From Bacillus sp. FJAT-28004 (GTDB lineage: Bacteria > Bacillota > Bacilli > Paenibacillales > Paenibacillaceae), in assembly GCF_001280845.1 (NCBI RefSeq), contig NZ_LGHP01000001.1, forward strand, positions 4,137,093-4,201,092: a DNA stretch of 64,000 bases, in the 5' to 3' direction. Of the stretch, positions 49,937-58,293 are shown one piece after another; position 1 is the first letter of the stretch; each line of letters opens with the position of its first letter. The notes beneath the pieces are model-generated. The model saw only the letters and a list, made by a program, of their open reading frames with translations. It ran no database searches and was not told the DNA's origin. Both the position numbers and the translations under genes were made by a program.

Positions 49937-51355
49937 ATGAATGTGGAATCCTCGCAAAAAGCAGCTTCGTCATTTTGGACCATTATGATTGCCGTTTTTT
50001 TCGGTAACTTCATGGCCTCTTTGAGTACAACTACGATAAATGTGGCGTTGCCTATATTTATGGATGATTTTGGGGCCACCTTAAACACGGTGCAATGGAT
50101 GTTATCGGGTTTTATGATGGCAACGGGCATTATTGCTCCGATTATAGGGTTTATGGGTGATAAATGGAGCTACAAAAAATTATATGTTATCGCGCTAGCG
50201 GGCTTTACTTTAACATCTGCGCTTTGCACCTTCGCATGGAGCATTGAATCACTAATTGTTTTCCGGATTTTGCAAGGTTTCTTCAGCGGAATTATTATGC
50301 CCACAACGATGACAATCATTTATCAAACCATTGAGAAATCGAAGCAGGCAGTTGCCGTCAGCTTCTGGAGTGTATCGGCGATGCTTGCCCCTGCACTGGG
50401 GCCGACAATCGGCGGATGGCTCGCTGAAATTTACGGTTGGAAGTCATTATTTCTGATGAACATTCCGATTGGCATTATTGCTGTTCTTATCGCAGCCAAA
50501 TATATCCCGAATTATCGATTAAGCAGTGGAATTAAACTGGATTGGATCGGATTTGGCGCAGTCCTTATCGGGACTAGCGCGTTGCTGGTAGCATTTAGCG
50601 AAGCACATAACTGGGGCTGGGCCGGCTGGCAGACACTCGGAATGATCGCGGCAGGCTTACTCGTGCTCACCTATTTTGTACTTCGGACACTGCGCGTCAG
50701 CAATCCTTTATTGAATTTGCGAGTACTGAAGATTCCGCGGTTTACGTACGGAGTCATACTGAACTGTTGTATAACGATTTCATTATACGCTGGTACGTTA
50801 CTGGTCCCGATCTTCATGCAAAATATTAAAGGAGAATCAAGCTTTACTACCGGGATGGTTATGCTTCCTGGTACGCTGGCGATGGTCTTGATCTCGCTTG
50901 CGGCAGGCAGGCTTTATGGCAAAATAGGCCCATCGATGTTGATCTTTATCGGATTACTGCTGATGGGAGCAGCAACATGGGAGCTTAGTCATGCGAATGT
51001 GGCAACAAGCGCGGCATTTATTACGGTATGGGTTGCTATTCGTTATATGGGTATCGGCTTCAGCAACATGCCAGTGACGAACGCCGCCATGTCTGCTGTG
51101 CCAAGCGTGAACTCAGGTCATGCATCAGCTGTGATGAACTGGATCAGGCAGGGGACGGCGGCGCTATCCATTAGTTTATTCAGTACGATTTTGTCAGCGC
51201 AGACGATAGCTCATTTGGAGGATGGGGTTTCGTCCAAAACAATCGCTCTGTCACTTAGCATTCAGGATGTTTTCCATCTGGGGACAATTATTATTATCGT
51301 TTCTATCCCACTCACGCTATTGCTGCGGAGACGTAAGGCAGCTGCGGTACAATAA
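49937..51355 (+). CDS. MFS drug exporter, DHA2 (EmrB/QacA) family
   Basis: A 472-residue transporter with fourteen hydrophobic segments. The N-terminal MASLSTTTINVALP and MQWMLSGFMMATGIIAP segments are standard for DHA2 proteins. Motif A reads FMGDKWSYKKLY, and motif C-like ALGPTIGGWLAE is in TM5. Start ATG 49937 is five bases after the merR stop; GTG 49943 has slightly better spacing from AGGAG and may be used instead. The pair is probably induced by the toxic compound it exports. A perfect terminator follows. Confidence 0.9.
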   Translation: MNVESSQKAASSFWTIMIAVFFGNFMASLSTTTINVALPIFMDDFGATLNTVQWMLSGFMMATGIIAPIIGFMGDKWSYKKLYVIALAGFTLTSALCTFAWSIESLIVFRILQGFFSGIIMPTTMTIIYQTIEKSKQAVAVSFWSVSAMLAPALGPTIGGWLAEIYGWKSLFLMNIPIGIIAVLIAAKYIPNYRLSSGIKLDWIGFGAVLIGTSALLVAFSEAHNWGWAGWQTLGMIAAGLLVLTYFVLRTLRVSNPLLNLRVLKIPRFTYGVILNCCITISLYAGTLLVPIFMQNIKGESSFTTGMVMLPGTLAMVLISLAAGRLYGKIGPSMLIFIGLLLMGAATWELSHANVATSAAFITVWVAIRYMGIGFSNMPVTNAAMSAVPSVNSGHASAVMNWIRQGTAALSISLFSTILSAQTIAHLEDGVSSKTIALSLSIQDVFHLGTIIIIVSIPLTLLLRRRKAAAVQ

Positions 51356-51390
51356 AGAAAGAGCGCCGATAGCGGCGCTCTTTCTTATTT
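51355..51390. terminator. Intrinsic terminator after the DHA2 exporter
   Basis: AAGAAAGAGCGCCG (51355-51368) and CGGCGCTCTTTCTT (51373-51386) are perfect 14-base arms around ATAG. A or T rich flanks make it usable in both directions between the converging genes. Confidence 0.9.
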
Positions 51391-51398
51391 CATGTAGG

Positions 51399-51773
51399 TT
51401 AAAATACATGTGCGCCTTCCAAGGCGACTTTGATTTTTCCGTTAGTCTCCAGCACCTTAACCTTTACTTTGTGACCAGGCTGATATTGAGGAATATTAAC
51501 CATATAAATGACGGTTTTAATAATGGCGCGATAGGGATCTGCATGTTCTCTTGGGATCGTTAAGCCAATAAAAACCTCAGGATGGCCGTTAATCTCCGTA
51601 TTGGTTTGTTGAATGGAATTCACAGTCGCATCATAAGATTCGCCATATTTCAAAATAAACTTTATCTCCCGAGTATCCTTAAATGATTGCCGAATGACGA
51701 TAAAGGCAAGCAGAAAAAGCGGCACGGAAATGAGGATAATGACAACTAAGGTGATACTCTCATTTGTACTCAC
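51399..51773 (-). CDS. Single-TM membrane protein with OB-like domain, function unknown
   Basis: A 124-residue protein: one N-terminal hydrophobic segment (about 7-28), then a soluble domain of beta-strand character (YGESYDATVNSIQQTN, then YQPGHKVKVKVLETNGKIKVAL). The domain resembles DUF3592-type modules, small beta-barrels often attached to one or two membrane helices. No catalytic motif. It is convergent with the drug exporter and stands alone. Confidence 0.5.
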   Translation of the reverse strand: MSTNESITLVVIILISVPLFLLAFIVIRQSFKDTREIKFILKYGESYDATVNSIQQTNTEINGHPEVFIGLTIPREHADPYRAIIKTVIYMVNIPQYQPGHKVKVKVLETNGKIKVALEGAHVF

Positions 51774-51944
51774 GAATCACCAACTTTCATGGATCATGAA
51801 CGGTATTGCATCATGCTGACTCTAAACTTATATAATCCTTGGAAAAGCATAACATAACCTTTACATCATGAAAATATTTCCAAAGCCTTATTAAGGAATA
51901 GGTACTTTAGCAGCTGTCCAAGTCGTAAACAGCTTATTTTGTAC

Positions 51945-51991
51945 GAAAAAAAAAGGCTGTTTAATGAGGTCATTTGACCTGAAACAGCCTT
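51945..51991 (-). terminator. Terminator for the 98-residue protein gene
   Basis: AAGGCTGTTT (51953-51962) and AAACAGCCTT (51982-51991) with inner AGGTCA-TT-TGACCT. The A run 51945-51954 gives the U tract on the minus strand. Confidence 0.85.
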
Positions 51992-52015
51992 CGTGCGGAT
52001 AGCCTATTCCTATTT

Positions 52016-52312
52016 CTAAAGGAATGGCGTCTTTTTTACAAAGCTTTGTGCGAGATGGTCAGCATGAAGATCTTTGTCGTTTTTCTTATAATTTTCAAGA
52101 ACATCAATCAAATAATCGTCTGCTGGGTTGTTGGAACGGAAAATAAACTGTTCTTCATTCTCGATATGTACATCATGTCCGCATTGTTTCAGGACCTCTT
52201 GATAATCTTGAACGCTAGGTTTTGTGTTTTCTTCTAGGTACATGAGTCCGGTCAGTGTCTTGGTTACCGCACCATGCATAATTTTGAAATGAACGGTATG
52301 TTCTTTTTTCAT
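52016..52312 (-). CDS. Conserved-looking small acidic protein, function unknown
   Basis: A 98-residue soluble protein beginning MKKEHTVHFKIMHGAVTK, with an alpha/beta pattern and no membrane segment or known motif. AGGAGGG lies eight bases before the ATG on the minus strand and a dedicated terminator follows, so it is a real single-gene unit. I do not recognise the family and its neighbours give no clue. Confidence 0.6.
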   Translation of the reverse strand: MKKEHTVHFKIMHGAVTKTLTGLMYLEENTKPSVQDYQEVLKQCGHDVHIENEEQFIFRSNNPADDYLIDVLENYKKNDKDLHADHLAQSFVKKTPFL

Positions 52313-52450
52313 ACCTATTCCCTCCTAAGTCGAAACGAAGTTTTGTTATTAATATAATATGCTCCAAAAGGCATAGGAAAGCATGCTATTTGTGAAAGCT
52401 TCATGAAAGTCTCGTTATTTTGAGTGGTTCGGGCTGCATTTGTATGTGTA

Positions 52451-52485
52451 AAAAGCTGCATCATCCTTGGACGGCGCAGCTTTTT
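52451..52485. terminator. Terminator downstream of the pyruvate kinase gene
   Basis: AAAAGCTGC (52451-52459) pairs with GCAGCTTTT (52476-52484) around a 16-base loop. A residues before and T residues after let it work on either strand. Confidence 0.75.
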
Positions 52486-52514
52486 GATGTCATGCTATTT
52501 TTTTGCAAAAAAGC

Positions 52515-53930
52515 TTATACTTGTGCCACTTTGATTAGATTGGTTGCACCAGCTTGGCCAATTGGCACGCCGGCGGAGAGCACGATAATATCGCCTGTAT
52601 CAATAAGTCCAGTCAGCTTGGCATTGCGGATGGCGGACTCGAACATTTCGTCGGTTGTTGTTACTGCATCGCCCTTAACCGGAATAACGCCGGACAGCAA
52701 GCAAATTTTCGGAAGCACATGGTCATGCTGCGTGATGGCGATAATCGGTGACATAGGACGATACTTGGATACCATACGTGCAGTAAAGCCGCTTTCCGTT
52801 GAGGTAAGGATCGCTTTCGCGTTCAGCTCAAGCGAGGAGCTAACGACGCCTTGGCTAATCACCTCGGTAATATTTGTGCTTTGCTTGGATCTCTTTTTGT
52901 CGAATTGCTCTTTATAATCGATCATGGATTCCGCTTTTCTTGCGATGGAAGCCATTGTCCGTACGGATGGGATTGGATATTTTCCAGCAGCCGTCTCGCC
53001 GGAGAGCATGACGACGTCAGCGCCTTGAATAACCGCATTTGCCACGTCACTCACCTCAGCCCTAGTCGGACGCGGGTTAACCTGCATCGATTCCAACATA
53101 TGTGTAGCAACGATAACCGGCTTGCCAACAAGATTACATTTGTTGATCATCTCACGCTGCATCATCGGCACGTCTTCAATCGGCACCTCAACGCCTAGAT
53201 CACCACGCGCTACCATAATGCCATCGGAAGCTTCGATGATCGCATCAAGATTTTGCATGCCCTCTGCATTTTCGATTTTAGAGATGATCTGCACATGGCT
53301 TGCGTTTGCTTCTTCAAGAATGTTGCGGATTTCCAATATGTCCTCTGCTTTTCTAACGAAGGAAGCAGCAATGATCTCAACGTTATGCTTGATGCCAAAA
53401 TGAATATGCACCACATCGCGCTCGGTTACGCCTGGCAGCGTCGTTTTGATGCCTGGCAGGTTAACGCCTTTCCGTGGCTTCAACGTACCGCCGCTAATTA
53501 TTTTGCAACGAATATCATTTCCTTCTACAGCCAACACCGTAAGATCTACGAGACCATCATCAATAAGAATCCGGTCACCTGTTTTTACAACCAGTGGAAG
53601 CTCAGCGTAATTAACAGGGAGACGGGTCGCATCGCCCAGTACATCCTCTGTCGTAAGAATCAATTCTTCTCCGATAACGAGCTCGCAGGAAGCTTCTTTC
53701 AGCTTGCCGATCCGTACCTCAGGACCTTTAATATCCATCATAATTGGCACAAAAGTATTCAGCTCGCGTGCAGCCTGCCGTATATTATTCATTCGCATGA
53801 CGTGATCTTCTAAGTCGCCGTGAGCCATATTCAGTCTACCAACGGTCATACCTGCTTGGATCATTTCTTTTATCGTCGAAACGGAGTCGCAAGCGGGCCC
53901 CATTGTACAAATAATTTTTGTTTTTAGCAT
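52515..53930 (-). CDS. Pyruvate kinase paralogue with altered potassium site
   Basis: A 471-residue enzyme converting phosphoenolpyruvate and ADP to pyruvate and ATP. Catalytic elements are intact: Arg and Asn in GRLNMAHG, Lys/Glu in ISKIENAEG, Asp in VARGDLGVE, Thr in VATHMLESM. Two K+ ligands differ from the usual sequence: RLNFSHG is RLNMAHG (Ser to Ala) and DTKGPE is DIKGPE (Thr to Ile). The signature QMLESM has His for Gln. It lacks the C-terminal PEP-utiliser extension of the main Bacillus pyruvate kinase. GGAGG precedes the ATG. It is probably a second isoenzyme. Confidence 0.88.
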   Translation of the reverse strand: MLKTKIICTMGPACDSVSTIKEMIQAGMTVGRLNMAHGDLEDHVMRMNNIRQAARELNTFVPIMMDIKGPEVRIGKLKEASCELVIGEELILTTEDVLGDATRLPVNYAELPLVVKTGDRILIDDGLVDLTVLAVEGNDIRCKIISGGTLKPRKGVNLPGIKTTLPGVTERDVVHIHFGIKHNVEIIAASFVRKAEDILEIRNILEEANASHVQIISKIENAEGMQNLDAIIEASDGIMVARGDLGVEVPIEDVPMMQREMINKCNLVGKPVIVATHMLESMQVNPRPTRAEVSDVANAVIQGADVVMLSGETAAGKYPIPSVRTMASIARKAESMIDYKEQFDKKRSKQSTNITEVISQGVVSSSLELNAKAILTSTESGFTARMVSKYRPMSPIIAITQHDHVLPKICLLSGVIPVKGDAVTTTDEMFESAIRNAKLTGLIDTGDIIVLSAGVPIGQAGATNLIKVAQV

Positions 53931-54035
53931 GTTGTAGGCCTCCTCATTTGTTCCATTGTAACGTGAGTGGTCGAAAGAGGATAAGAACTATAGTACAATG
54001 AATGTACAATAGTATGGTTGTAAGGAGCGTTCATT

Positions 54036-54818
54036 ATGCTGGCAATTATGGATGTGCATCAGGACAACGGGGCGGATTGGTACGAGGAGGGAGAGGGGCG
54101 CAAGCTATCCTTCCATCTCTCGCTAGTGACGTATGGGAAATGTGTATATTGGGTGAACGAGGAAAAGGTGATTTTAGAAAAAGGTGATTTGCTCCTCATA
54201 CCGGGACATATTCCGTACTATGGGAAAAGCATCCCAACGGTCGTACACACGAAGTACGTTGTCAATTTTTGCAAAACCTCCTCCGAGTGCAGCCTGCCTC
54301 TACTACAACTGGAAGAGCCTCTTAAGCAAAGGCTTGGGCGCTTTGAGGTTATACAGGAGAGGCTTCGGGGAGTTTGGACACAATACAAGGAGAAACCTTC
54401 CTATTTCCAGCTCATGGCAGAGGCGCTGCTTACAGAAGCTTTGGTCTTACTTAATCAAGAGAAGGATCGTGGGATGATATCCTCGGAGAAGCATCGGCGA
54501 GTTGACAGTATGAAGCAATATATTTCAACGCATTATCGTGAGAGGGTAACGAAAGAGGAGCTGGGGGATGTCATCAATACGACGCCGAATTACGCTGCTA
54601 CCTTGTTTAAGGCAGTTACGAACCAGACGATCAGCGAATATGTGCACAATCAGCGAATGAAGACGGCGATCTACATGCTGACCGAATCGCAGCTGATGAT
54701 TAGTGAAATTGCGGACTATTTAGGCTATAACGATGTGTCGTATTTTTACCGTATATTCAAGCGCAGTATAGGCAGCTCGCCATCCGATTTCCTGCATGAG
54801 CGTTCTTCAACGGTTTAA
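54036..54818 (+). CDS. AraC family transcriptional regulator
   Basis: A 260-residue regulator: N-terminal cupin-like sensing domain (about 1-100; KGDLLLIPGHIPYYG is typical) and C-terminal double helix-turn-helix (about 160-258; IADYLGYNDVSYFYRIFKRSIGSSPSDF). AAGGAG precedes ATG 54036. It is divergent from the pyruvate kinase gene with about 100 bases between them, and TACAAT occurs twice in that gap as possible -10 elements. It may regulate the kinase paralogue, itself, or a remote sugar operon; nothing decides this. Confidence 0.88.
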   Translation: MLAIMDVHQDNGADWYEEGEGRKLSFHLSLVTYGKCVYWVNEEKVILEKGDLLLIPGHIPYYGKSIPTVVHTKYVVNFCKTSSECSLPLLQLEEPLKQRLGRFEVIQERLRGVWTQYKEKPSYFQLMAEALLTEALVLLNQEKDRGMISSEKHRRVDSMKQYISTHYRERVTKEELGDVINTTPNYAATLFKAVTNQTISEYVHNQRMKTAIYMLTESQLMISEIADYLGYNDVSYFYRIFKRSIGSSPSDFLHERSSTV

Positions 54819-54882
54819 TGCGAAGCTTAGGTGCAGTTGACTTATTGGAATATTCGAATTACAATTTAGCCATAAATAGGCA

Positions 54883-54910
54883 TTGACCAAAGACATGATT
54901 ACCTTATACG
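54883..54910 (+). promoter_or_regulatory. Promoter for the thrS leader
   Basis: TTGACC (54883-54888), 16-base spacer, TATACG (54905-54910). It sits just upstream of the T-box leader. Confidence 0.45.
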
Positions 54911-55177
54911 AGCTGTCCAGAGAGAGAGGCTAAGGCTGAGAGCTTCTCCAGCAACCGATTGTGTAATTACCCCTTTGTAGCCGTGTTATTGAACCCGCTG
55001 TTTGCACAAAGCGATTGTAAACAACACCGACTCATCCTCGTTACCGGGTGCTCAATAAGGATCTTGCTGTAACTTTAAGTCTGGCGGATAGCCAGTCACA
55101 TAAAGCAGCAGATCGAATGAGGGTGGAACCACGAGCTGAACGCACTCGTCCCTTGGTGGGAGAGATGTGTTTTTTTT
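54911..55177 (+). promoter_or_regulatory. T-box leader controlling thrS
   Basis: The T-box sequence GAGGGTGGAACCACGAG is at 55119-55135. Its AGGG and ACGAG halves pair with CTCGT and CCCT (55145-55153) to form the antiterminator with a TGGA bulge that binds the uncharged tRNA acceptor end. A small CTGGC/GCCAG hairpin (55081-55095) precedes it, and a Stem I-like region begins at 54917 (AGAGAGAGAGGCTAAGG). An ACC triplet near 54993 is a possible specifier codon for threonine but I could not prove its place in the fold. Confidence 0.9.
55139..55177 (+). terminator. T-box terminator of thrS leader
   Basis: AACGCA, CTC and TCCC (55139-55152) pair with GGGA, GAG and TGTGTT (55158-55171), followed by a T run to 55177. 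Mutually exclusive with the T-box antiterminator. Confidence 0.85.
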
Positions 55178-55209
55178 GCGTTCAACTACATTCGATCGGA
55201 GGCTGCATG

Positions 55210-57123
55210 ATGAGTATTGCAATTACATTACCGGATGGAACAGTTAAGGAGTATCCACGGGGGACAACCGCTGCGCAATTGGCGGAATCAATCAGTACTG
55301 GCCTTGGCAAAAATGCAGTCGCGGCAAAAGTTGATGGCAAGCTCGTCGATCTGAACGAGCCTATTCAAGCAAGCAGCAGCGTAGAAATTATTACGCTCGA
55401 TGGGGCTGATGGCTTAGCTCTTTACCGTCACAGTACAGCGCATGTTATGGCACAAGCCATTAAGCGTATCTACGGGGAAAAAGCTGTGAAGCTCGGGATT
55501 GGTCCTGTTATTGAGGATGGCTTCTACTATGACATTGATATCGAGAAGCCGTTATCTACGGATGATCTTGCTGCAATTGAAGCAGAGATGAGCAAAGTTA
55601 TTCAAGAAAACCTGCCTATTACGCGTCGTGAAGTGAGTCGCGAGGAAGCGACAGCTTTTTTCGCACAGTCAGATGAATTACTGAAGCTGGATCTAATCCG
55701 CGACTTGCCAAGCGATTCGGTTATTACGCTTTATGAGCAAGGCGAGTTTATTGATCTTTGCCGCGGCCCGCATTTACCATCCACTGGGCGCATCAAGGCG
55801 TTCAAGCTGCTAAGTGTAGCAGGCGCTTACTGGCGTGGCAATTCGGATAATAAAATGCTGCAGCGGATATACGGCACGTCCTTCCCGAAGAAGGCGCAGC
55901 TTGATGAGCATATGAATCTGCTGGAGGAAGCGAAGAAGCGTGATCACCGCAAGCTTGGCAAGGAACTGGAGCTGTTTATGTTCTCAGAAGAGGCGCCGGG
56001 CATGCCGTTCTATCTGCCGAATGGCATGACAGTTCGTACGGAGCTGGAGAGCTTGATTCGTGAGCAGCAGCGGCAGCGGGATTACGAGGAAGTTCGCACA
56101 CCGTTTATGATGAACCAGCGGTTATGGGAGCAATCGGGACACTGGGATCATTATAAGGACAATATGTATTTTACAAATGTTGATGATACGGCATATGCGC
56201 TTAAACCAATGAACTGCCCTGGGCATATGCTGATTTTCAAAAATAGCCTGCACTCTTACAGGGAGCTGCCGATTCGGATGTCGGAATTTGGTCAGGTTCA
56301 TCGGCATGAGTACTCGGGAGCGCTGAACGGGATGATGCGGGTGCGCACGTTTTGTCAGGATGATGCGCATATATTCGTCCGGCCTGATCAGATTGAGGCG
56401 GAGATTAGTCATGCGATTGCCTTGATCGACCATATATATGGCGTATTCGGTTTTGATTTCAAGATTGAGCTGTCGACTAGACCAGAGGATTCCATGGGCT
56501 CCGAGGAATTGTGGGATCAAGCGGAGCAATCGCTGCGCAGCGTGCTGGACAGCCGCAATATTCAATATCGCGTAAATGAAGGCGACGGTGCATTTTACGG
56601 TCCGAAAATTGATTTCCATATTCTCGATGCCTTGAAGCGGAGCTGGCAATGCGGCACGATTCAGCTTGATTTCCAAATGCCTGAGAAATTTGATTTGTCC
56701 TACATTGGCGAGGATAACCAGAAGCATCGTCCTGTTGTCATTCACCGTGCGGTGTATGGGTCAATTGATCGTTTTATCGGCATTTTGACAGAGCATTATT
56801 CGGGGGCATTCCCACTATGGCTCGCACCTGTTCAGGTTAAGCTGCTGCCTGTCTCGGAGAAGTATATCGACTATGCCTTGCAGGTGAAGGAAGCACTCGC
56901 TGAAGCTGGCATTCGTACTAAAGTGGATATACGGAATGAGAAGCTGGGTTATAAAATTCGTGAGGCTGGGCTTGAGAAGGTGCCTTACACATTGGTGCTC
57001 GGTGAGAACGAGAAAAACGCAGGCAGCGTTTCTATTAGGAAACGAGGCGAAGGTGATCTCGGATCACTAGCGATTGCCGAGGTTGTACAGCGCATAAAGG
57101 ATGAGATTGCGGCTAAGTCATAA
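55210..57123 (+). CDS. thrS: Threonyl-tRNA synthetase
   Basis: A 637-residue class II synthetase charging tRNA-Thr. TGS domain (about 1-63, ITLPDGTVKEYPRG), second additional editing domain with H-x-x-x-H (RHSTAHVMAQ), the DLCRGPHLP zinc-cluster region, catalytic core with motif 2 MSEFGQVHRHE and zinc-binding Cys in MNCPGHM, motif 3 later, and anticodon-binding domain at the end (LPVSEKYIDYA). GGAGG favours ATG 55210 (seven-base spacing) over ATG 55207; the long frame back to 55048 is leader RNA. Controlled by the T-box upstream. Confidence 0.97.
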   Translation: MSIAITLPDGTVKEYPRGTTAAQLAESISTGLGKNAVAAKVDGKLVDLNEPIQASSSVEIITLDGADGLALYRHSTAHVMAQAIKRIYGEKAVKLGIGPVIEDGFYYDIDIEKPLSTDDLAAIEAEMSKVIQENLPITRREVSREEATAFFAQSDELLKLDLIRDLPSDSVITLYEQGEFIDLCRGPHLPSTGRIKAFKLLSVAGAYWRGNSDNKMLQRIYGTSFPKKAQLDEHMNLLEEAKKRDHRKLGKELELFMFSEEAPGMPFYLPNGMTVRTELESLIREQQRQRDYEEVRTPFMMNQRLWEQSGHWDHYKDNMYFTNVDDTAYALKPMNCPGHMLIFKNSLHSYRELPIRMSEFGQVHRHEYSGALNGMMRVRTFCQDDAHIFVRPDQIEAEISHAIALIDHIYGVFGFDFKIELSTRPEDSMGSEELWDQAEQSLRSVLDSRNIQYRVNEGDGAFYGPKIDFHILDALKRSWQCGTIQLDFQMPEKFDLSYIGEDNQKHRPVVIHRAVYGSIDRFIGILTEHYSGAFPLWLAPVQVKLLPVSEKYIDYALQVKEALAEAGIRTKVDIRNEKLGYKIREAGLEKVPYTLVLGENEKNAGSVSIRKRGEGDLGSLAIAEVVQRIKDEIAAKS

Positions 57124-57204
57124 TGGCCTGCTATACAGAGATAGCCAATCCAACTAATTGGTCATCCATGGAAAAGTTAGCGTTTGAATGATAAATAAAA
57201 GTCG

Positions 57205-57250
57205 TTGACAGAAGTAATACCGATAATCTATAGTAAGTTCATCGGAATTA
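57205..57250 (+). promoter_or_regulatory. Promoter before metQ with possible CymR-like site
   Basis: TTGACA (57205-57210), 18-base spacer, TATAGT (57229-57234). ATCGGAATTA at 57241-57250, at the predicted start site, resembles the conserved half (ATnGGAATT) of CymR boxes of Bacillus cysteine genes. CymR control would fit the downstream mcc genes but the match is short. Confidence 0.45.
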
Positions 57251-57261
57251 TAAGGAATAGG

Positions 57262-57360
57262 GCTGATTAGACGACTAAAAGCTCTTATTTCACGGAACGG
57301 CGCAAGCAGCCGGCATCTGTGGAATAAGAGCTTTTCTGTTTTTCTAGACGTCTGATCAGC
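57262..57360 (+). promoter_or_regulatory. Nested hairpin leader upstream of metQ, with embedded terminator
   Basis: Outer arms GCTGATTAGACG (57262-57273) and CGTCTGATCAGC (57349-57360) pair with one G-U. Inner arms 57277-57293 and 57319-57335 pair over 17 positions with one G-U, and the loop has CGGC/GCCG. CTGTTTTTC follows the inner hairpin, so it can terminate. It is not an S-box or T-box. It may be a metQ attenuator or the late terminator of thrS. Confidence 0.6.
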
Positions 57361-57393
57361 TTGAAAAACAAATCGAAAGCAGGGGGAAATCAT

Positions 57394-58218
57394 ATGAAAC
57401 AAAAAATCGTATTGATTATGCTGACACTGGTATTAACAGTAGTGCTTGCCGCATGCGGCAACAAATCAGATTCTAAAGGTGCAGAGGGCGAAGGGGAAAA
57501 GGCGAAGCTAAAGGTAGGCATTTCGGCAGGCGTTGAGGAGGAAATTTGGAAGCAAGTTCAAGAAGTTGCGGCAAAGGACAACCTCGATATTGAGCTCGTT
57601 GTATTCAATGATTATGTACAGCCGAATAAAGTGCTGGCCGAAGGTGAGCTTGACGCGAATGCGTTCCAGCACGAGCCTTATCTTGATCAATTCAAGAAGG
57701 ATAACAACCTTGATCTGGTGAAGATCGCCAATACGCTTAATTTTCCAATTGGCTTCTATTCCAACAAGATTAAAGATGTTTCTGAAATTAAGGAAGGCGA
57801 TGTCATTGGTTTGCCTAATGATCCGACGAATGGCGCCAGAGCGTTGATTCTATTCGAAAATGCAGGACTGATTAAATTAAAAGAAGGCGCTGGCATTAAA
57901 GCGACTGTACGCGACATAGCGGAAAACAAGCTCAAATTGAAATTCGAGGAGCTTGATGCGGCGTTCATTCCGAAAGCGCTTGGCGATTTGACAGCGGCGG
58001 TTATTAACACGAACTATGCGGTAGAAGCAGGTTTTGTGCCAACAAAGGATGCGATTTTCATTGAGCCAAAGGATTCTCCTTGGGTAAATATTATCGCAGT
58101 AAGAACCGAGGACAAGGATAAGCCGGTATTCCAAAGACTGATTAAGGCGTATCATTCCGATCAGGTGAAGAAATTCGTAGAAGAAAAATACGGCACGTAC
58201 ATTGTTGCATCCTGGTAG
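57394..58218 (+). CDS. metQ: Methionine ABC transporter substrate-binding lipoprotein
   Basis: A 274-residue NLPA-family lipoprotein: signal peptide and lipobox LAAC (Cys21), mature domain beginning KLKVGISAGVEEEIWKQVQE, with the family motifs LDANAFQHEPYLDQF, NDPTNGARALILFENAG and SPWVNIIAVRTEDK. It binds D- or L-methionine outside the membrane. AGGGGGAAATC precedes ATG 57394. A U-tailed hairpin sits between it and metN, which should lower metN-metI transcription relative to metQ. Confidence 0.92.
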   Translation: MKQKIVLIMLTLVLTVVLAACGNKSDSKGAEGEGEKAKLKVGISAGVEEEIWKQVQEVAAKDNLDIELVVFNDYVQPNKVLAEGELDANAFQHEPYLDQFKKDNNLDLVKIANTLNFPIGFYSNKIKDVSEIKEGDVIGLPNDPTNGARALILFENAGLIKLKEGAGIKATVRDIAENKLKLKFEELDAAFIPKALGDLTAAVINTNYAVEAGFVPTKDAIFIEPKDSPWVNIIAVRTEDKDKPVFQRLIKAYHSDQVKKFVEEKYGTYIVASW

Positions 58219-58235
58219 TCCGAAAAAAAGGCCTT

Positions 58236-58264
58236 GGTCTCTTCTTAGATGAAGAGACCTTTTT
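58236..58264 (+). terminator. Partial terminator between metQ and metN
   Basis: GGTCTCTTC (58236-58244) and GAAGAGACC (58251-58259) pair perfectly, loop TTAGAT, followed by five T residues. metN starts 30 bases later without an obvious promoter, so read-through must occur. Confidence 0.8.
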
Positions 58265-58293
58265 AACATTTTAGCAGAGACGGGAGTTGTACA

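Noticed and set aside
54911..55209. Long N-terminal extension of thrS back to 55048
   Set aside because: The region is a T-box leader with terminator; the real start is ATG 55210.
56122..56745. 207-codon open frame on the minus strand within thrS
   Set aside because: Lies wholly antisense to the conserved catalytic core of thrS; no protein-like features.
57262..57360. S-box (SAM) riboswitch before metQ
   Set aside because: None of the conserved S-box segments are present; only nested hairpins are seen.
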